Of a DNA stretch of 64,000 nt, positions 11,893 to 24,417 are shown piece after piece. This DNA is from Saururus chinensis (Eukaryota > Streptophyta > Magnoliopsida > Piperales > Saururaceae). How positions within the stretch are numbered: position 1 is the first letter of the stretch; each line of letters starts with the position of its first letter. The stretch is taken from contig CP141142.1 of the NCBI GenBank assembly GCA_035235625.1, positions 43,131,644 through 43,195,643 of the forward strand, in the 5' to 3' direction. The notes beneath the pieces were generated by a model. It ran no database searches. It was not told where the DNA came from and saw only the letters and a list, made by a program, of their open reading frames with translations. Both the position numbers and the translations under genes were made by a program.

Positions 11893-13974
11893 ATGTTTTC
11901 TCTGCACTCCGTCCTCCCCAATCCCTCCTCCTTCCTCACTCGCAGAAGCCTTTCCACTCGGCCCCGCACCTCCAAGCCGCCCGCCTCTCTCTTCTCCGTT
12001 TCGGCTTCTTCCGATCCAAATCGTTCTGCTTCCCAGCCTCAACCCAAGAGCAGCAGTGACAGTAGCAACAGCGAAAGCTCAGAAATTCGGCGGGAGAAAA
12101 CCGACAACTCCTGCAGCAACACCTTTCCGGCGACGATTCCGAGAAAACCCAGAAGGGGGAGGAGGAGTGAGGCTGCGGCGGTGGAGGATTTTGTCCGGGA
12201 CTCGCTCGAGAAGACGTTTGCTTCCATCAGGGCGGAGAGCTCGGAGGTCCTGGCGGGTAAAGGCGAAATTTTGAAGGATAATAAGGTCGAGGAAGAAGTT
12301 GATCGTGATGATGGAGAGGAGGAAGAGATTGAGGGAAGGAGGCAGCCGGTGGTGGAGGAGGAGGACCCGGACTGGCCGGTGGATGCCGATGTCGGGTGGG
12401 GTATCCGGGCTTCTGAGTACTTTGAGAAGCACCCCATTAGCAATGTGGTGGAAGATGGGATGAATATTAATTGGGAAGGGGAGCTGGACGATAGCTGGGT
12501 CAAGGAGATCAACTGCTTGGAGTGGGAGAGCTTTGCATTCCATCCCAGCCCGCTAATTGTTCTAGCTTTCGAGCGATACAACAGGTTTTCCCCTTCCCCT
12601 AATGATATCCAATCCTTGAGTTTAGAGCTTTGTTCTTTTTTTTCTTTAAATATCTTGAGAATGAGACGAGCTTCTTGTAAGTGTTGAAAGTCGATTGCAG
12701 TGCTACCAATCCATGAAAATGCTTTGCGCCGGTATTATGCTAAGTCTGGTGTAAGGAAGTAAGTAGTCTGTTCATTGTAAAACTATACGTGCACCATTTT
12801 AAACTATGCGTTTGATTTTTTTTTTTCAGATTTTTAATCACTTGTACACTTATGCTAATGGTAGCTATTATCTGCTGCATGAAATATAAATCCTGGTTTT
12901 GTAAGGAGATTTCCAACACCATGTGATTAACTCTTCCTTCTATAGAATTAATGGCACACAAAAAATACAAACACACTCTGTTAAGATTCGAAGAATACAA
13001 GGGGCTTGATGTTGGAGTACACACATCCATGCTCAAATTGGGGCAATAAGCCCCATAACCAGTTTTGATAAGAACCCCACGTCATTTGCATAAATTGTGT
13101 TGAATCGTATAATTAATTGGATCATGTCACTGAACCTAAAGAGTGCGGTTATTTTTTTCTATTGCATGTGGTTTATAGTTATCTCAAATATTACTCCATT
13201 ATATTTGCTTTTTAAAAAAAAAAACTCGGCTATTCTTCTGTCCATGAATGCGGCATTATTTGTGTATGGGCTACATGTAAGTCAGAAGTCAGAACTGAGC
13301 CTTCTTTGCCGAAAGGGTTTCTTATGGAGGTTTTTGTTGTTCATAGTGTTTATGTAGGTATAAATTGTCTCATTCGGTGCATTCCTCTTGTCTTACAGGG
13401 CAGCAGAAAATTGGAAGGTTTTGAAGGAGCTCGAGGCAGCAATCAAGGTCTACTGGGGGGCAAAAGAACTATTGCCACCTCGGGTAATTGATTTTTGCAG
13501 CTACTCTCTGGGCTTTATTTTAATTTTCTCATTCCTCTTGTAGATAGGCTTTGCTGGGTGATCGTCTTTGATTTGCTTTCCTTTGCACACGCATATACCC
13601 AACCTCCTCACTGTTTTTTTTATCTAGAAGCAAAGTAACTTCAAGTACTTTTGAAACAGACAGTGAAGATCGACATTAACATTGAAAAGGACTTGGCCTA
13701 TGCTCTTAAAGCCAAAGAATGCCCGCAGCTGTTATTCCTTAAAGGAAACAAAATTCTCTACAGGGAGAGAGGTAGCATCTATATTGTTATTCACCTTTAA
13801 CATGTTAATGATGGTTAAATCATAAGTTTCTTGCCTATCAATTTTAATTTTATGTTACATGGAAACGCAGATTTCCGAACTGCTGACGAGCTGGTCCAGA
13901 TGATAGCTCATTTTTACTACAATGCAAAAAAACCTTCATGGATTGATGATGCAGCTCTTGCGCCTAGAAAATGA
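11893..13974 (+). CDS. MRL7/MRL7L: MRL7/MRL7L-type thioredoxin-fold plastid protein
   Basis: Four exons: 11893-12584, 13399-13483, 13660-13771, 13871-13974; 330 codons, close to the family's usual 330-350. The N terminus is Ser/Pro/Arg rich with few acids, as expected for a chloroplast transit peptide, followed by a basic patch (RKPRRGRRS) and a Glu/Asp-rich stretch. The conserved core then reads [29 protein letters not shown] and [14 protein letters not shown], followed by the thioredoxin-like fold with [20 protein letters not shown] and ending [12 protein letters not shown]. All introns are GT-AG and keep frame. Known members act in plastid gene expression and early chloroplast development together with the plastid-encoded RNA polymerase. 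I cannot tell MRL7 from its paralogue MRL7L. The start is the only ATG giving a transit peptide. Confidence 0.93.
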
Positions 13975-15901
13975 GGCTTCAGGTACTTCTCCATTTGCAC
14001 TCCAATTAAATGTATTTTGTTGACTACATCGCCCAGGGTGTCTGTTTTCTGTAAATTATGATAGAAAAGCTTGACAAGATGCTGAAAGTGCTACAGTTTT
14101 TTTTAACCTCTGCGTGCTAAATGCTGAATTATGGCTCTCCGTGGCTTCAATTATGTCGCCATCTTTTTCTAGCAGCTAATTACAGTTTAAATCCTTGGGT
14201 GTTGAATTCTAAGTTATGTACATATCTGCAATTTTTTTTAATAGGCAAGACTCACATACCTCACACACTTCAATGGGAATCGACCCTCGGACCGACTAGG
14301 GCTGGACTGGCTCATTTCATTGATCATTTTTTAAAATCCAGATTTCCTTAGGTCCATATGGAGGTCTTGTATAGATATTACTTCTACGGCCAACCAGCAT
14401 GACCATTGCGGTTGATGGCGAGTTTAAGGGCTATCCGGAGGATTCATGATTTTACCTGGCAGGCTCACTAGCGAAAGAGACCATGGCCCTGCAAACAAAG
14501 ATGTCTATTGGAAAGGGTGTTGCGAAACCGAATACATGTTCCATTTTAGAGGATTAAGAAAGACACACTGTTAGCAACAGAGAAGATGTCGTCAATTTCT
14601 CTGAAATTACGAATTTACGATGAGGGACATTGCCTGCGAATCTGCTAGAGCATTGAAGGGAATGTTCCAAGATAGGAAAACTGTGGAATGGATAAATTTG
14701 ATGACGTGATGATGTAATTTGATGGAACTGATTGTTATTATCACTAGTTATTTTCATAATCTTTCATAGCTTTTCTTGTGAGAAGACCTTGTTTCCGTTT
14801 GATCACGCTGCTTCCAAATATTTCTCCCCAGAACAAGAAGAATGATTTGATTTACTGGGCTAGTTCGATCGTCGAAATTCAATCACCTTACCTTGTCAAA
14901 CAATTAACGCTTTAAATCGAGCACGCCGTACCTTCGCTAAAAGTGATACTCCTCCGTTGCAGTTGGTTTTTGAAAAAACAAATGGAGCTATTAATATAAT
15001 ACAGAGTATATATTTTTGCCAGGGTAATTTCTGACATGTTCACAAGCTGGGTAGAGAGGCTAAAATTGGGGAAAAGTAGTGTCCCCAGGAAAAATGAAGA
15101 AATTAGATGAGGCGCGGTGGCCTGCGTGTGAGGGTGCAAGAGTTACCAAATCAGTCATCTGCCAAGGAGAGCTATGCTGGTGGCCTGGTGCACAGCGCCA
15201 CCCTGGCAGTAGGCGGTGACTGGTGAGGCCCTGCTCCTTGCTATGGGCGGCCTGAATTTAAAAGGGTGGGAAAGTTTTAAGGTGCCTTGCGAAAGAATGA
15301 GCCCCCTGCTATAAGTGGCCTCGCAGCAATAGCAGTAAAAAGGCCTCCTTAACCAGCTATAGCTCCTCCGCCCAAAAATCTTCCCAATGCATGACAGCGG
15401 AGGCTTGTGCCACATATTAGGCTCCTCTGCCAAGCATTAGGCTCAGCATTTTTCCATGTATAATGCTCTAAAACAAAACTCATGTTGATAATCATAACCT
15501 GTCTCTCTCCACATCTGCACTACTAGCTCTTTGGGTTTTTTTTGGCAGACAGCGATTTTTTGGGACACTTCACTACTAGCTCATGGTGATGCTCTATTTT
15601 AACACTTCCGCAATCTTCTTAGAGCAGCACATGTTCTAGAGATGGTTATCAAAGCAACAAAAGATATGCATAGCATGAAAGCGAAGTGTACACTTTTACT
15701 ATATCTTTTCCATGTATCATGAATTATGAAAAAAATCATACAATTCATGAATAGTTGAATGCACATGAAGCATTTGATGGAATGAGTGACCAGGCAAATT
15801 ACACAATTATGACTACATGAAGTAAAATGCGATTTCATGGGGCAGAAACTTAGAGATTACAGTCTATTTGCAAGTGACGCAGCCCATTCGACAAGCCTTC
15901 A
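13975..15901. other. Convergent intergenic region
   Basis: Lies between the 3' ends of the MRL7-type gene and the first RNS2 copy. Short open frames have no recognisable domain. From about 15600 the sequence is shared with 24150 onward, so the RNS2 duplication extends beyond the stop codon. Confidence 0.6.
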
Positions 15902-18900
15902 CTAATATGTCCACCGAAGGGTAGTATTCTCACTCTCAAGCACTGCACAAGTATGTGAGAACAAATACAAAAATTATACAGCACACATAAAAGAGTCCTC
16001 AAGTGAAATGTACAAAAATGGTAAACTGTGAAGAACCCCAAAAAGAGTGACAGATTTGAAGGACATAAAACCACGTAGGCACATCTAATCATTTGTGCAG
16101 TAACATGCCTACACAGTTCAAGAAATTTAGACCACGTGAAAATAGTTGTACATTCTAAGTGACTTTAAATCGTGTCATACATGTTAAGTGGTAATTGACG
16201 AATTAGCATTGAAGCTTTTCCAAAGGTAACCTCCAGCACATATTTTATATATGCTAGCAACTGAATGGCAAATCCAAAGGTACCTATATTTCTGAAAAGA
16301 AATTACTTACAATAATGTGGTTTATATTCTGGTAAACTGATATATCTGGGGCAAGAGCTTCTTGAGTCAAGCATTTTATCTTGAGTATAAGATCCAAGAA
16401 CACAATCGCGTGGCTGAGTAAACATTAGATGAACAAAAATTTTATGCCTTCATATCTAGAAGATAAGGCAAAAGAGTCGTCACAAAGAGAGTACATATCC
16501 TGGGAAGACAATCAAACCTTGAAATCTTTGTAAAAGCATATCCGAAGTTCTTCAACAGCTCCTTTTGAGCAAACCAACAAAGGTGATGATCCTATCACGT
16601 TCTTTATTGTTGCCATAATGTCGCCAAGTGGATACTTATTACCATTGTTTGTTGGTTCATATCCAGCATCAATTAGAAATTTCTAAGATAAAGATACAGT
16701 TTAGAAACCAGGAAATTGCAAACCATATCTTATACTCCCTCTGTCCCACATTAATGGAGCTATTACTGTGGGACGGAGGGTGTATTTGGATCTGAATCTT
16801 TGATGAAGCTAAGAAGTAGAATAAAATAGGGGAGAGAGGGAAAGAGAGAGAGGCAAATGAAACAGTGTAATATACCACCACAACCATGGGCAGACCTTTT
16901 GGTTACTATCGGTGTCTACACTGAGAATAACATATACTCTCAGGTGTTCGGCTGGGTTATTTGAATATTGGTGGTATTCCTATTTTGTTTGAACCTTTAC
17001 ATATATAATATACAATCCCTCATGTGTATCAAGCTTTATATTCATTTATTAAGGACATCATTCCCTCTGGGCAGGCTGCTGCCAGATATTGGTGGCATTC
17101 ATGTTTTCTCCAGAACCCCTATTGCAGCTACTCCCTTCTGTCTCATATTACTTGTCTGGATTAAAAAACCAAAATGAACTTAGTTCTAATCCAGACAATT
17201 AATATGGGGCAAAGGGAGAAAGAAATACAGGCCCTCGTGTGTGTTAAGCTTTATATTCATTGTTTAAGGCCATCATGAGATTTACTCTCCTTCCCCCCCT
17301 CTGGGCAGGCTTGCTGGCAGACATTGGATGAATACTCTCTCTGTGGCTGAGTTTGCTGTTCTTTAACTTTGAGATGACTATTTTAGCCAAAGAATGGCTT
17401 CGTTGGAAAGGTTGGCCATGGTTTTTATTTATTGGAAAAAGATAGATTTTGACACAAATATTTTTTTGACTTAGAAGTGGGCTGTTAATATGAATATGTA
17501 GGGATTATCAAGTGGAAAACTGTCTGAACATGTGTTGAACTATAAAAAATGTGTCAGATTACATGATCAGTTGTTGGAATATTGACCAGGCTTTGTGTCT
17601 ATGGTACAAATGCAAAATGGGTTTATGTTGTAAGTAAACTTTTGTCAAATTCTCATGAGGTCGAGGTAATTCTGAAAATATGTGTTTTAAAATGATCAAG
17701 CAAATATTAATTTTATACAGTTGCGATGTCATCCACTTGCTCAGTGCCCATAACAAATGACCTCGTAACTCTCTTCTATCCAAATAAGTAGGATAAAAAG
17801 TAAATGATACTCGTCGAGCAGAAGGCTTTAGAATGTTATACTGACCGTGACATTGTATTTAAAATAGAGATCAAGAGCCGTTGAAAAATAGCTGTACTCG
17901 TCCTTAACTACTGGATAGGAACATGTCCCATGTTTTTCTGCATGAAAGCACAAAATGTCTAAGATTTTTTACATTGGTAATAGTACACGTACATGCAAAT
18001 GTTAAAGAGAGGCATTTACCCACAAGAGCAAAAAATGTGATAAACGTAGGATTTGGAGGACTCTGGACTGATTTTGGCTTCTAAATCATTATGACTCAAA
18101 AATAACAAATGATTTCTAGACACATCCCATCATTATGAATAGATATCATCTAAGTCCGGATTTTATTCATCATCACATCCCACATTTACGGTATCAGTGA
18201 CGCAGATCCTATCTGCCATCTAACTTGATCATGAATCATACGCATGTTAATGACAATTATCTCATGTCTTTCTTGCAGAGTCTGTCCATGTATGGTCTTC
18301 ATGTAGCTTTTATAATTTTTGTTTTCTTCATTTAGCCATTTAAGGATGTTGGCTTGGTTTAGTTTGTTTAAATTTGGTATGATTTGGCTGATACCCATTG
18401 TTGATGTTTTCCCTTGCAGTGTTGTAAAGGCTTACACAAATTGACAATGGCGAAATTAGAGGAATAGAGTGGGAAAAGCCTCTGCTTAACTGCTGTCTTC
18501 AGAAGGGACGAGAGAAGGGGCAGAGGGGAGAGCCGACAGTGGAGAAGGAAGAGACTTAGGAACTGATGATTCTTATTATTCCCAAAAGGAGGGCAATCGC
18601 CCTTACATATACTTGACCCAACTCTTAGGCCTGTGTTTATTCAAGGAAACTACTGCTATGAAAGCATAAATCACGTACTAATTGAAATCATAAATCAAGG
18701 ACTAGCTCATAAATAGAAATTGCCTAATGAAACATAAACTGCCTAATAAAGATTCATAACATGCAGCTTAAGTTTTTAGGTTTTTTGCTGACTTGGTTCT
18801 AACAAAGGCCACAAAATTATCAGTCTAGGCGACTACAAGTCATAAATGAACTAGCTGTAGTAAACCTGTCGATAGCCATACAGTTTTCAATGCCATGATG

Positions 18901-20569
18901 TCAAATTGTCTATTTGTCTTAGGAAAACAAAATACAAACTCCACAAATAATCATCCAGTTAGATCAACTGCAGAAATAGAGCTAAATCCCATCAGTTTGG
19001 ATGACATTAAGAATTATGAATGCAGTGACCTAAAAACTATAAATATGGACAATGGAAGGGATTAAGACTGTGATTTGTCCTAACAAACAAGGGAAGCAAC
19101 ACTACAAATTATAGTGCTCCTTTTCTTCAATAGCAATAGCAAACACCATTAATGGAAACCAGTAGATAAGAGAAGTACCCCACTGCAACAGCCGTCCACA
19201 GGACCAAGCATAAGACAGAAAAAAACACGCATCATCAGATTGGATCACATCTTATACAATTTGAAATTAAAAAACGTAGACAACTATCTAGAACCTACTT
19301 CATGAGCCCAAAAGAGTCCTTTTCCACCATGGCAGACTGATGAAGAGCTGCAACTTAAAGTCGGCCAATATTTATTGAGTGTTCCAATCAATGACTTGAT
19401 CTAAAAAGATTAAAAATAAAAGACAGAAAACAAGGAAAAAGTGCGTAAGAACGATGCATGTTCATATATATTAGGTCAAAAATAACTTGACGAGTGAAAG
19501 ACGCAGCACAAAACCTTCTTTATATTAAAATTAGATCCGCTGCAGCATGCAGGCCACGTATCATCTTTATAATTGGGCCAGAGTCCATCTGTTAGAATTT
19601 ATAAAACAGGTCTAACTATAAGTAAACCATTTCCAGATTACCATGATCATTGAAGCAGAAGAGATTGTTTTACTCCTTTAAAATGCTCAAATGCATCTTC
19701 AATGAATCATTGTGGTCAGGGAATTGAACTTACGAATTGTAAATTCGGTTGGAGATAGAGAGCTGCAAAATGCGTAATTTTAAGTAAGTTTAGTTCGCAG
19801 ATAAAAAGAAGTTTCCAAATTTTAAAACCATAAGAGAGCGAAGCCCATGGGAAACTCGACACAACAAAACAAATCAACTTCTGATCCAGGTATTCTCTGC
19901 TGCATAGCAGATCAAAAAACAAACATTGAAATCTAGCTTCAGAGAGCAGACACTAACATAATCTTTCAGACCAGGAATATCAGAATAATTATTATGCAGC
20001 TTTGCAGCTGAATAGATAAAGAGAAGCAATGATCAGGGATAATACAAATCATAAAAAATGGAAATCAGTACTTCGAAAAAAATTAGAGGAACAGATCAGA
20101 TGATTCAACCCTCCAAAAGATTTTTACAAAAACAAATAAGAGCCAAAAAGGTAAAAAGCGTTAATAAACAACAACACAAAAATTGGACATAAATACAGAT
20201 CACAAATGCATGCAAACAGGATACTGAATCCATTGTTTTATTGAACTAAATTTGCTGGGAACCGACCGAACCCATAACTTAAAATCAGTAAATAACATGT
20301 AGAGAAGAAGGAAAAGAGAACGAGCAGGTGGGATTGGGGAGACCCAGAGAAAAAAAAGGGAACCTTTTGCAGCAACCGTTGGAGGGACAGCAGTGCCTGG
20401 TCCTCTGGCAGATAGTGCCGGGCCATTGCAGCGCCAGCACAAAATAGTCAAACTCCCCCTGCGCCTTCCCTTGTGCATGCGTCGCATGACGCAAGCCGAG
20501 GACGAACACAGCCACCAGAAACAGAGAGGAAGAGAAGACGGGGCCGACTCGGAGCGAGAGAAGATCCAT
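15902..20569 (-). CDS. RNS2: RNS2-type ribonuclease T2, copy A
   Basis: Nine exons on the minus strand: 20569-20364, 19762-19734, 19588-19515, 19400-19299, 19182-19179, 17937-17846, 16682-16518, 16413-16311, 15942-15902; 271 residues against about 259 for Arabidopsis RNS2. A signal peptide (residues about 1-32) precedes [16 protein letters not shown]. The first active-site block is FTIHGLWP (His79). The second, HEWEKHGTC (136-144; acid 137, His141), is assembled across exons 4, 5 and 6, exon 5 being only 4 nt (TGGG). Downstream cysteines lie in [16 protein letters not shown] and [15 protein letters not shown]2 enzymes are S-like acid RNases of the ER/vacuole that recycle rRNA. An in-frame ATG exists at 20638, but 20569 gives the signal peptide directly. 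The last exon is short and its acceptor is inferred. Confidence 0.9.
16735..16782. mobile_element. 48-bp Stowaway-like MITE
   Basis: CTCCCTCTGTCCCACA and TGTGGGACGGAGGGTG are near-perfect inverted ends, flanked by TA on both sides (16733-16734, 16783-16784). The equivalent site in RNS2 copy B (about 25230) is uninterrupted. It lies in the intron upstream of exon 7. Confidence 0.85.
17131..17218. mobile_element. 88-bp Stowaway-like foldback
   Basis: CTCCCTTCTGTCTCATATTA at the left pairs imperfectly with TAATATGGGGCAAAGGGAG at the right, and inside these TTGTCTGGATTA pairs with TAATCCAGACAA. It follows a TA at 17129-17130. The matching place in copy B (about 26230) lacks it. Confidence 0.7.
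18170..18340. repeat. LINE 3'-end-like repeat in RNS2 copy A intron
   Basis: The ordered phrases TCAGTGACGCAGATCCTATC, then CATGTTAATGA, ATCTCATGTCTTTCTTGCAGA and TGTATGGTCTTC match a block in copy B (27150-27300). The start also resembles 52560-52620 at the 3' edge of the LINE in the cysteine synthase intron. Being in both copies, it predates the duplication. Confidence 0.5.
19179..19182 (-). other. RNS2: 4-nt microexon of RNS2 copy A
   Basis: TGGG flanked by GCAG and GTAC on the minus strand. It supplies the Trp codon and the first base of the Glu codon in HEWEKHG. Without it exon 4 (ending HE) and exon 6 (starting AAAAACATGG) are out of frame. Confidence 0.75.
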
Positions 20570-20888
20570 TTTCCGGCCTCTCGTCGCCGGGGGGAGGCGG
20601 GGACACTGTAACAACAAGATGGAAGAAGTGAGATACAAGAAAGCGCCCGCCTTGCGTAATTGGTTGGTTGAGTGGGGAAGGATGGTGGGGACCGCTACAC
20701 CAACCTTTTTCTATTCGAATCGACGAGATGAACGGTGATCCCCGCATAGCCTTTAATGTGCGGAGCCCACGTTTTCGAAATTCCGTTACGACTTGCGATG
20801 GATTTGGTGAGTAACAATAGGACGCTTCTACGTCACCAATGACACAAGTATTTTCTACGCTTTTCTTTTGTATTCTAAAAATTATATG

Positions 20889-22108
20889 TAGGGCTGTCAA
20901 CGGGTAACTATTTATTCACTTTATCTATTCGTCTAATTTAAAATTCGTGGGCGGGTAATTAATAAATGGGTAAAGAGTAAACTAAGTGGGTAATTTTACC
21001 CACCCATTTATTACGTGGGTAGGGTATGGGTAACCCCTTGTTCATACTCGTTACTCGTTACCCGATTTAATATATATAATATCTATCACCATTCTTATGT
21101 TTAATTATTTATATATACTTATAATTTACCCACTACCTCAATCCCCAGCCCAATAACCCATCAAGCCCAAATGCCCAAGCCCAGTAACCCGCCCTACCCA
21201 AATCAAATACCTAAAGTAAATACTCATGCCTACTTAACAAACCCTAAATCATAAGTGGGGTTGTTTTCTTTTAATCGACCAGCCACAAACCAGGGGATAG
21301 TGAGTGGGGCATAAGGCAGTAGTGGCTTGGCAAAAATAAGTGTGTTAACTTTATGTATGATAACTTGATTTATAATTTACTCTTTACCATTTGTTAGTCA
21401 CAGGTAGAAAGCTTATGAACAAGAGCAAAACTTATTTTTGTTTTTATTTTTTCTTATAGACATGATAAAGATATACTTTAATATATCTTTATGCTGACAA
21501 AGTTATATATGGTATCCAAGGAAAATGTTTTACCTTTAGAATATTTTGTAATTTCTATTGGAATATTTTATAGTTTCACTGTGATACATTGCATAGAAGG
21601 CTTTTGAAAAATATGTATAAACTTATAATGCAAACTTCTTATAGAGAAAATAAAAGAGAACTTGGTAAATCTTTTTTGTCTTTGTTTTGTATATAAAAAT
21701 GGTGCATCTTGTAACATTTTGGTATAATGAGCCAATAAATTTGGAGTATCTTTAAGTTTTAGTTTTTTTTAATTATTTAAGTTTATATAAGGTGTTAAAT
21801 TTTTATCATGTTTTAATTTTATATATTAATTGTGAGCTCCTTATAAGTTTATATTAGATTAATTTTTTTATACTTTGAATAGACTTTTAACATATATAAT
21901 TATTATTATTATTTATTAATTAATTGGTTATTTACCCGTTACCCGCCCATTTACTCGCCTATTTACCCGTTAGTAATGGGTAATGAGTAGGATATGGGTA
22001 ATGAATATGGAAATGGGTAATGGGTAGGGTATAGGTAAAATTTCTGAAAGCAGGTATGGATATGGGTAAAGCCTTACCCGACCCATACCCTACCTATTGA
22101 CAACCCTA
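20889..22108. mobile_element. Non-autonomous hAT-like element (1.22 kb)
   Basis: Ends TAGGGCTGTCAA (20889) and TTGACAACCCTA (22108) are inverted repeats with one mismatch. Both sides carry the identical 8-mer ATTATATG (20881-20888 and 22109-22116), the target duplication length of hAT elements. Both flanks inside the ends are packed with GGGTAA / TTACCC runs; the middle is AT rich and has no transposase frame. It lies about 320 bp upstream of the RNS2 copy A start codon. Confidence 0.88.
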
Positions 22109-22424
22109 ATTATATGGGAGCTGTCCATTTATAAATATGTGTTCCTTATACTACTTAGGCTCAATGTCTATAAGGAGTATAAAAAATGTTTCTCACCAAA
22201 GAAATCGCCAGAGAGAACTGAGGAACAAACATGTTCCCCACTTCCCCTGTGAACCCCCCTACACACATGCACATACACTTACACAAGAATTTTTGCCCCC
22301 CTTGATCTAATTTCATAGTTTCATTTATGCCTTTATATATGTTCATTAGTCATGCATTATGGTCATGGTAGATGGTCATGAAAATATCTATAAACTCTTT
22401 TTTTACAAGCTTAAGAATAATATG

Positions 22425-22925
22425 TAGGGGTGTTAACGAGCTGAGTATCGTCAAACTTTAGACTATTTGAACTTGAGCATAAAATTATAATTTTGAGTTC
22501 AAGTTGAGTTTGAGTCGAGTTATTTTACTTTGGGATCATTGCTTGGTTTTGTAATTAGTGGCCTAAAGGTATTTAAAGAAAAATCACTAATACAAACATG
22601 GTAAAAAAATAGTCTAATATATTAAGACTAAAAAACCAAACGAAGTAGTTTTAGTTCTTTTGATTTTTCAATTTAGATTATTAATAGAGGATGAAGGGAG
22701 TGAAGTTTTACAAAAAAAATTAATTATAGTTCTCATGAGATATATTATTTATTTTCTTTAATAAAAAATATAAGGTAGTTATCCATAAAAAAATAAAAAT
22801 AATATATTTAATGGAAAGAGCTAAAACTTGAGAGGCATGAAACATGTATATTTGAAAAAATAATATACATAATATGAGTTTAAATTTTTCTCAAGCTTTA
22901 AGTCAAGCTCAATTATTTTTTTGAA
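22425..22925. mobile_element. Decayed hAT-like element, left end only
   Basis: Begins TAGGGGTGTTAACGAGCTGAG and continues with repeats of GAGTT/CTTGAG, the usual look of a plant hAT end. No matching right end could be found, so the right limit is a guess. Confidence 0.4.
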
Positions 22926-24417
22926 AAATGTTAAAATAAACTTTGGTAATATTTTTGACTGTTTCCAACATCAAATTTATTATTCAAATTAATAAAAAGA
23001 TTTTATTAATGGGTAAATTTTTAGGTGGGGGTTTCATTAATGAATTAAATTTTGAGCCTTGCACTATTTTGAAGCTCTTGACAAGTTCCCCATGCCTCCT
23101 AAAGCTTGGGGCTCTTCTTGGGCCATTTTTGTAACTCCCTTAATTGAATTTTTTTGAACCAAACTAAAATGATATTGGCTGAATTAAAACCAACTCACAA
23201 ACATGTGATTGGGGATAATGTATGGGCATCACATGAGAAGGAAAATTGAATGGTCATATCATCTATGAATAAGAGTCGTAGATCATGAAAATTAAATTAA
23301 CGGCACACAAGTTATGGCAAATGATGCACTAATGTGCACATACGTGTATGCCGTCCTTCATGATTTGCATTTACAACTCCTGCCTAATGGAGGATAAGCT
23401 AGTGGATACCAGTTAGGAGGAGCAAAAATGCTTCGGACGTGAGAATACTTGCAACCGGTATTTGAAATGGGCCCCATATAAGTAGGGGTCTTCCTATGCA
23501 AGCGTACATCGGACTATCCCTTACGAACTTAAATGTCAGTTTAGCATTAGCATTAAGATGAGGCCCGGCACAGCTCACGGGCCCGTTGTGCGAGGCCTTG
23601 AGCAGGGTCAGCCCGCCTAAACATATAATAAAAAATAAAAAATTGAAAACAAGTCCAGAAGCCCATAAGGCCTTTTGGGTCATGTCCATAAGGCCTTATG
23701 GGCATGGTTAGTGCCTCGGGCCAGGCCTCGCCCTCACCGGGCCCACCCAAGGGTTAATTCAAGGCCCAACCTGAGCCTCATATGGGCCTAGGACAGGATC
23801 AGGCCCTGATGTATTGGGCCGAGCTCTATCCCAGTCCTTGAATCCCCAAATAATTTTCTCAACTCTCAGCATCTTATTCTTCCAGTGGTCAGTTCTGCTG
23901 GAAATAACAAGAATGATTTGGTGAACTAATTATAAATAAAAAAACGATTTGGTGTACTATTTATTAATAAATGATTTTTCATACTAATTATATAAAAAAA
24001 AGATATTCAACCTTTTTATTCAAGAATGGAACGGGCTTCACTAGAAATTTTAACCTTCGACCTCATAAGTAGTATTTTTTGGCACATTAATATTTGAATG
24101 TTCTCTTAAATATCACTCACGGAGTCGAGTTACAGTATCACCAAAACTGAATATTGCAGATTTTAATCCTCATACAGAATGCAGCGAAACAAAAGATATG
24201 TATAGCATGGAAGCGCGGGGTACACTTTTTACCATATCTTTTCCATGTATCGTGAATTATCAAACAAATTGTACAATTTATTCGTATACATGAAGCATTT
24301 GACGCAATGAATGGCGAAGCAAATTGCAACTATACATGAAGTAATGTGTAATTTCATGGGGCAGTAACTTAGAGATTATAGTCCATTTGCAAGTGATGTG
24401 GCCCATTTGACAAGCCT
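22926..24417. other. Spacer between RNS2 copies, repeat-derived
   Basis: Contains a GGCCC-rich stretch (about 23560-23830) with the look of another transposon end, and at 23473-23554 an 80-bp block shared with 36023-36106. From about 24150 the DNA is homologous to 15600 onward (3' flank of the RNS2 unit). No gene is supported. Confidence 0.5.
23473..23554 (-). repeat. 80-bp repeat shared with 36023-36106
   Basis: Same block as the copy at 36023-36106, including GCTAAACTGAC at one end and AGACCCCTA at the other. It lies between the two RNS2 copies. Confidence 0.6.

Noticed and set aside
12039..12581. 180-codon minus-strand frame opposite MRL7 exon 1
   Set aside because: Antisense shadow of a GC-rich real exon; Ser/Leu-rich translation without domains.
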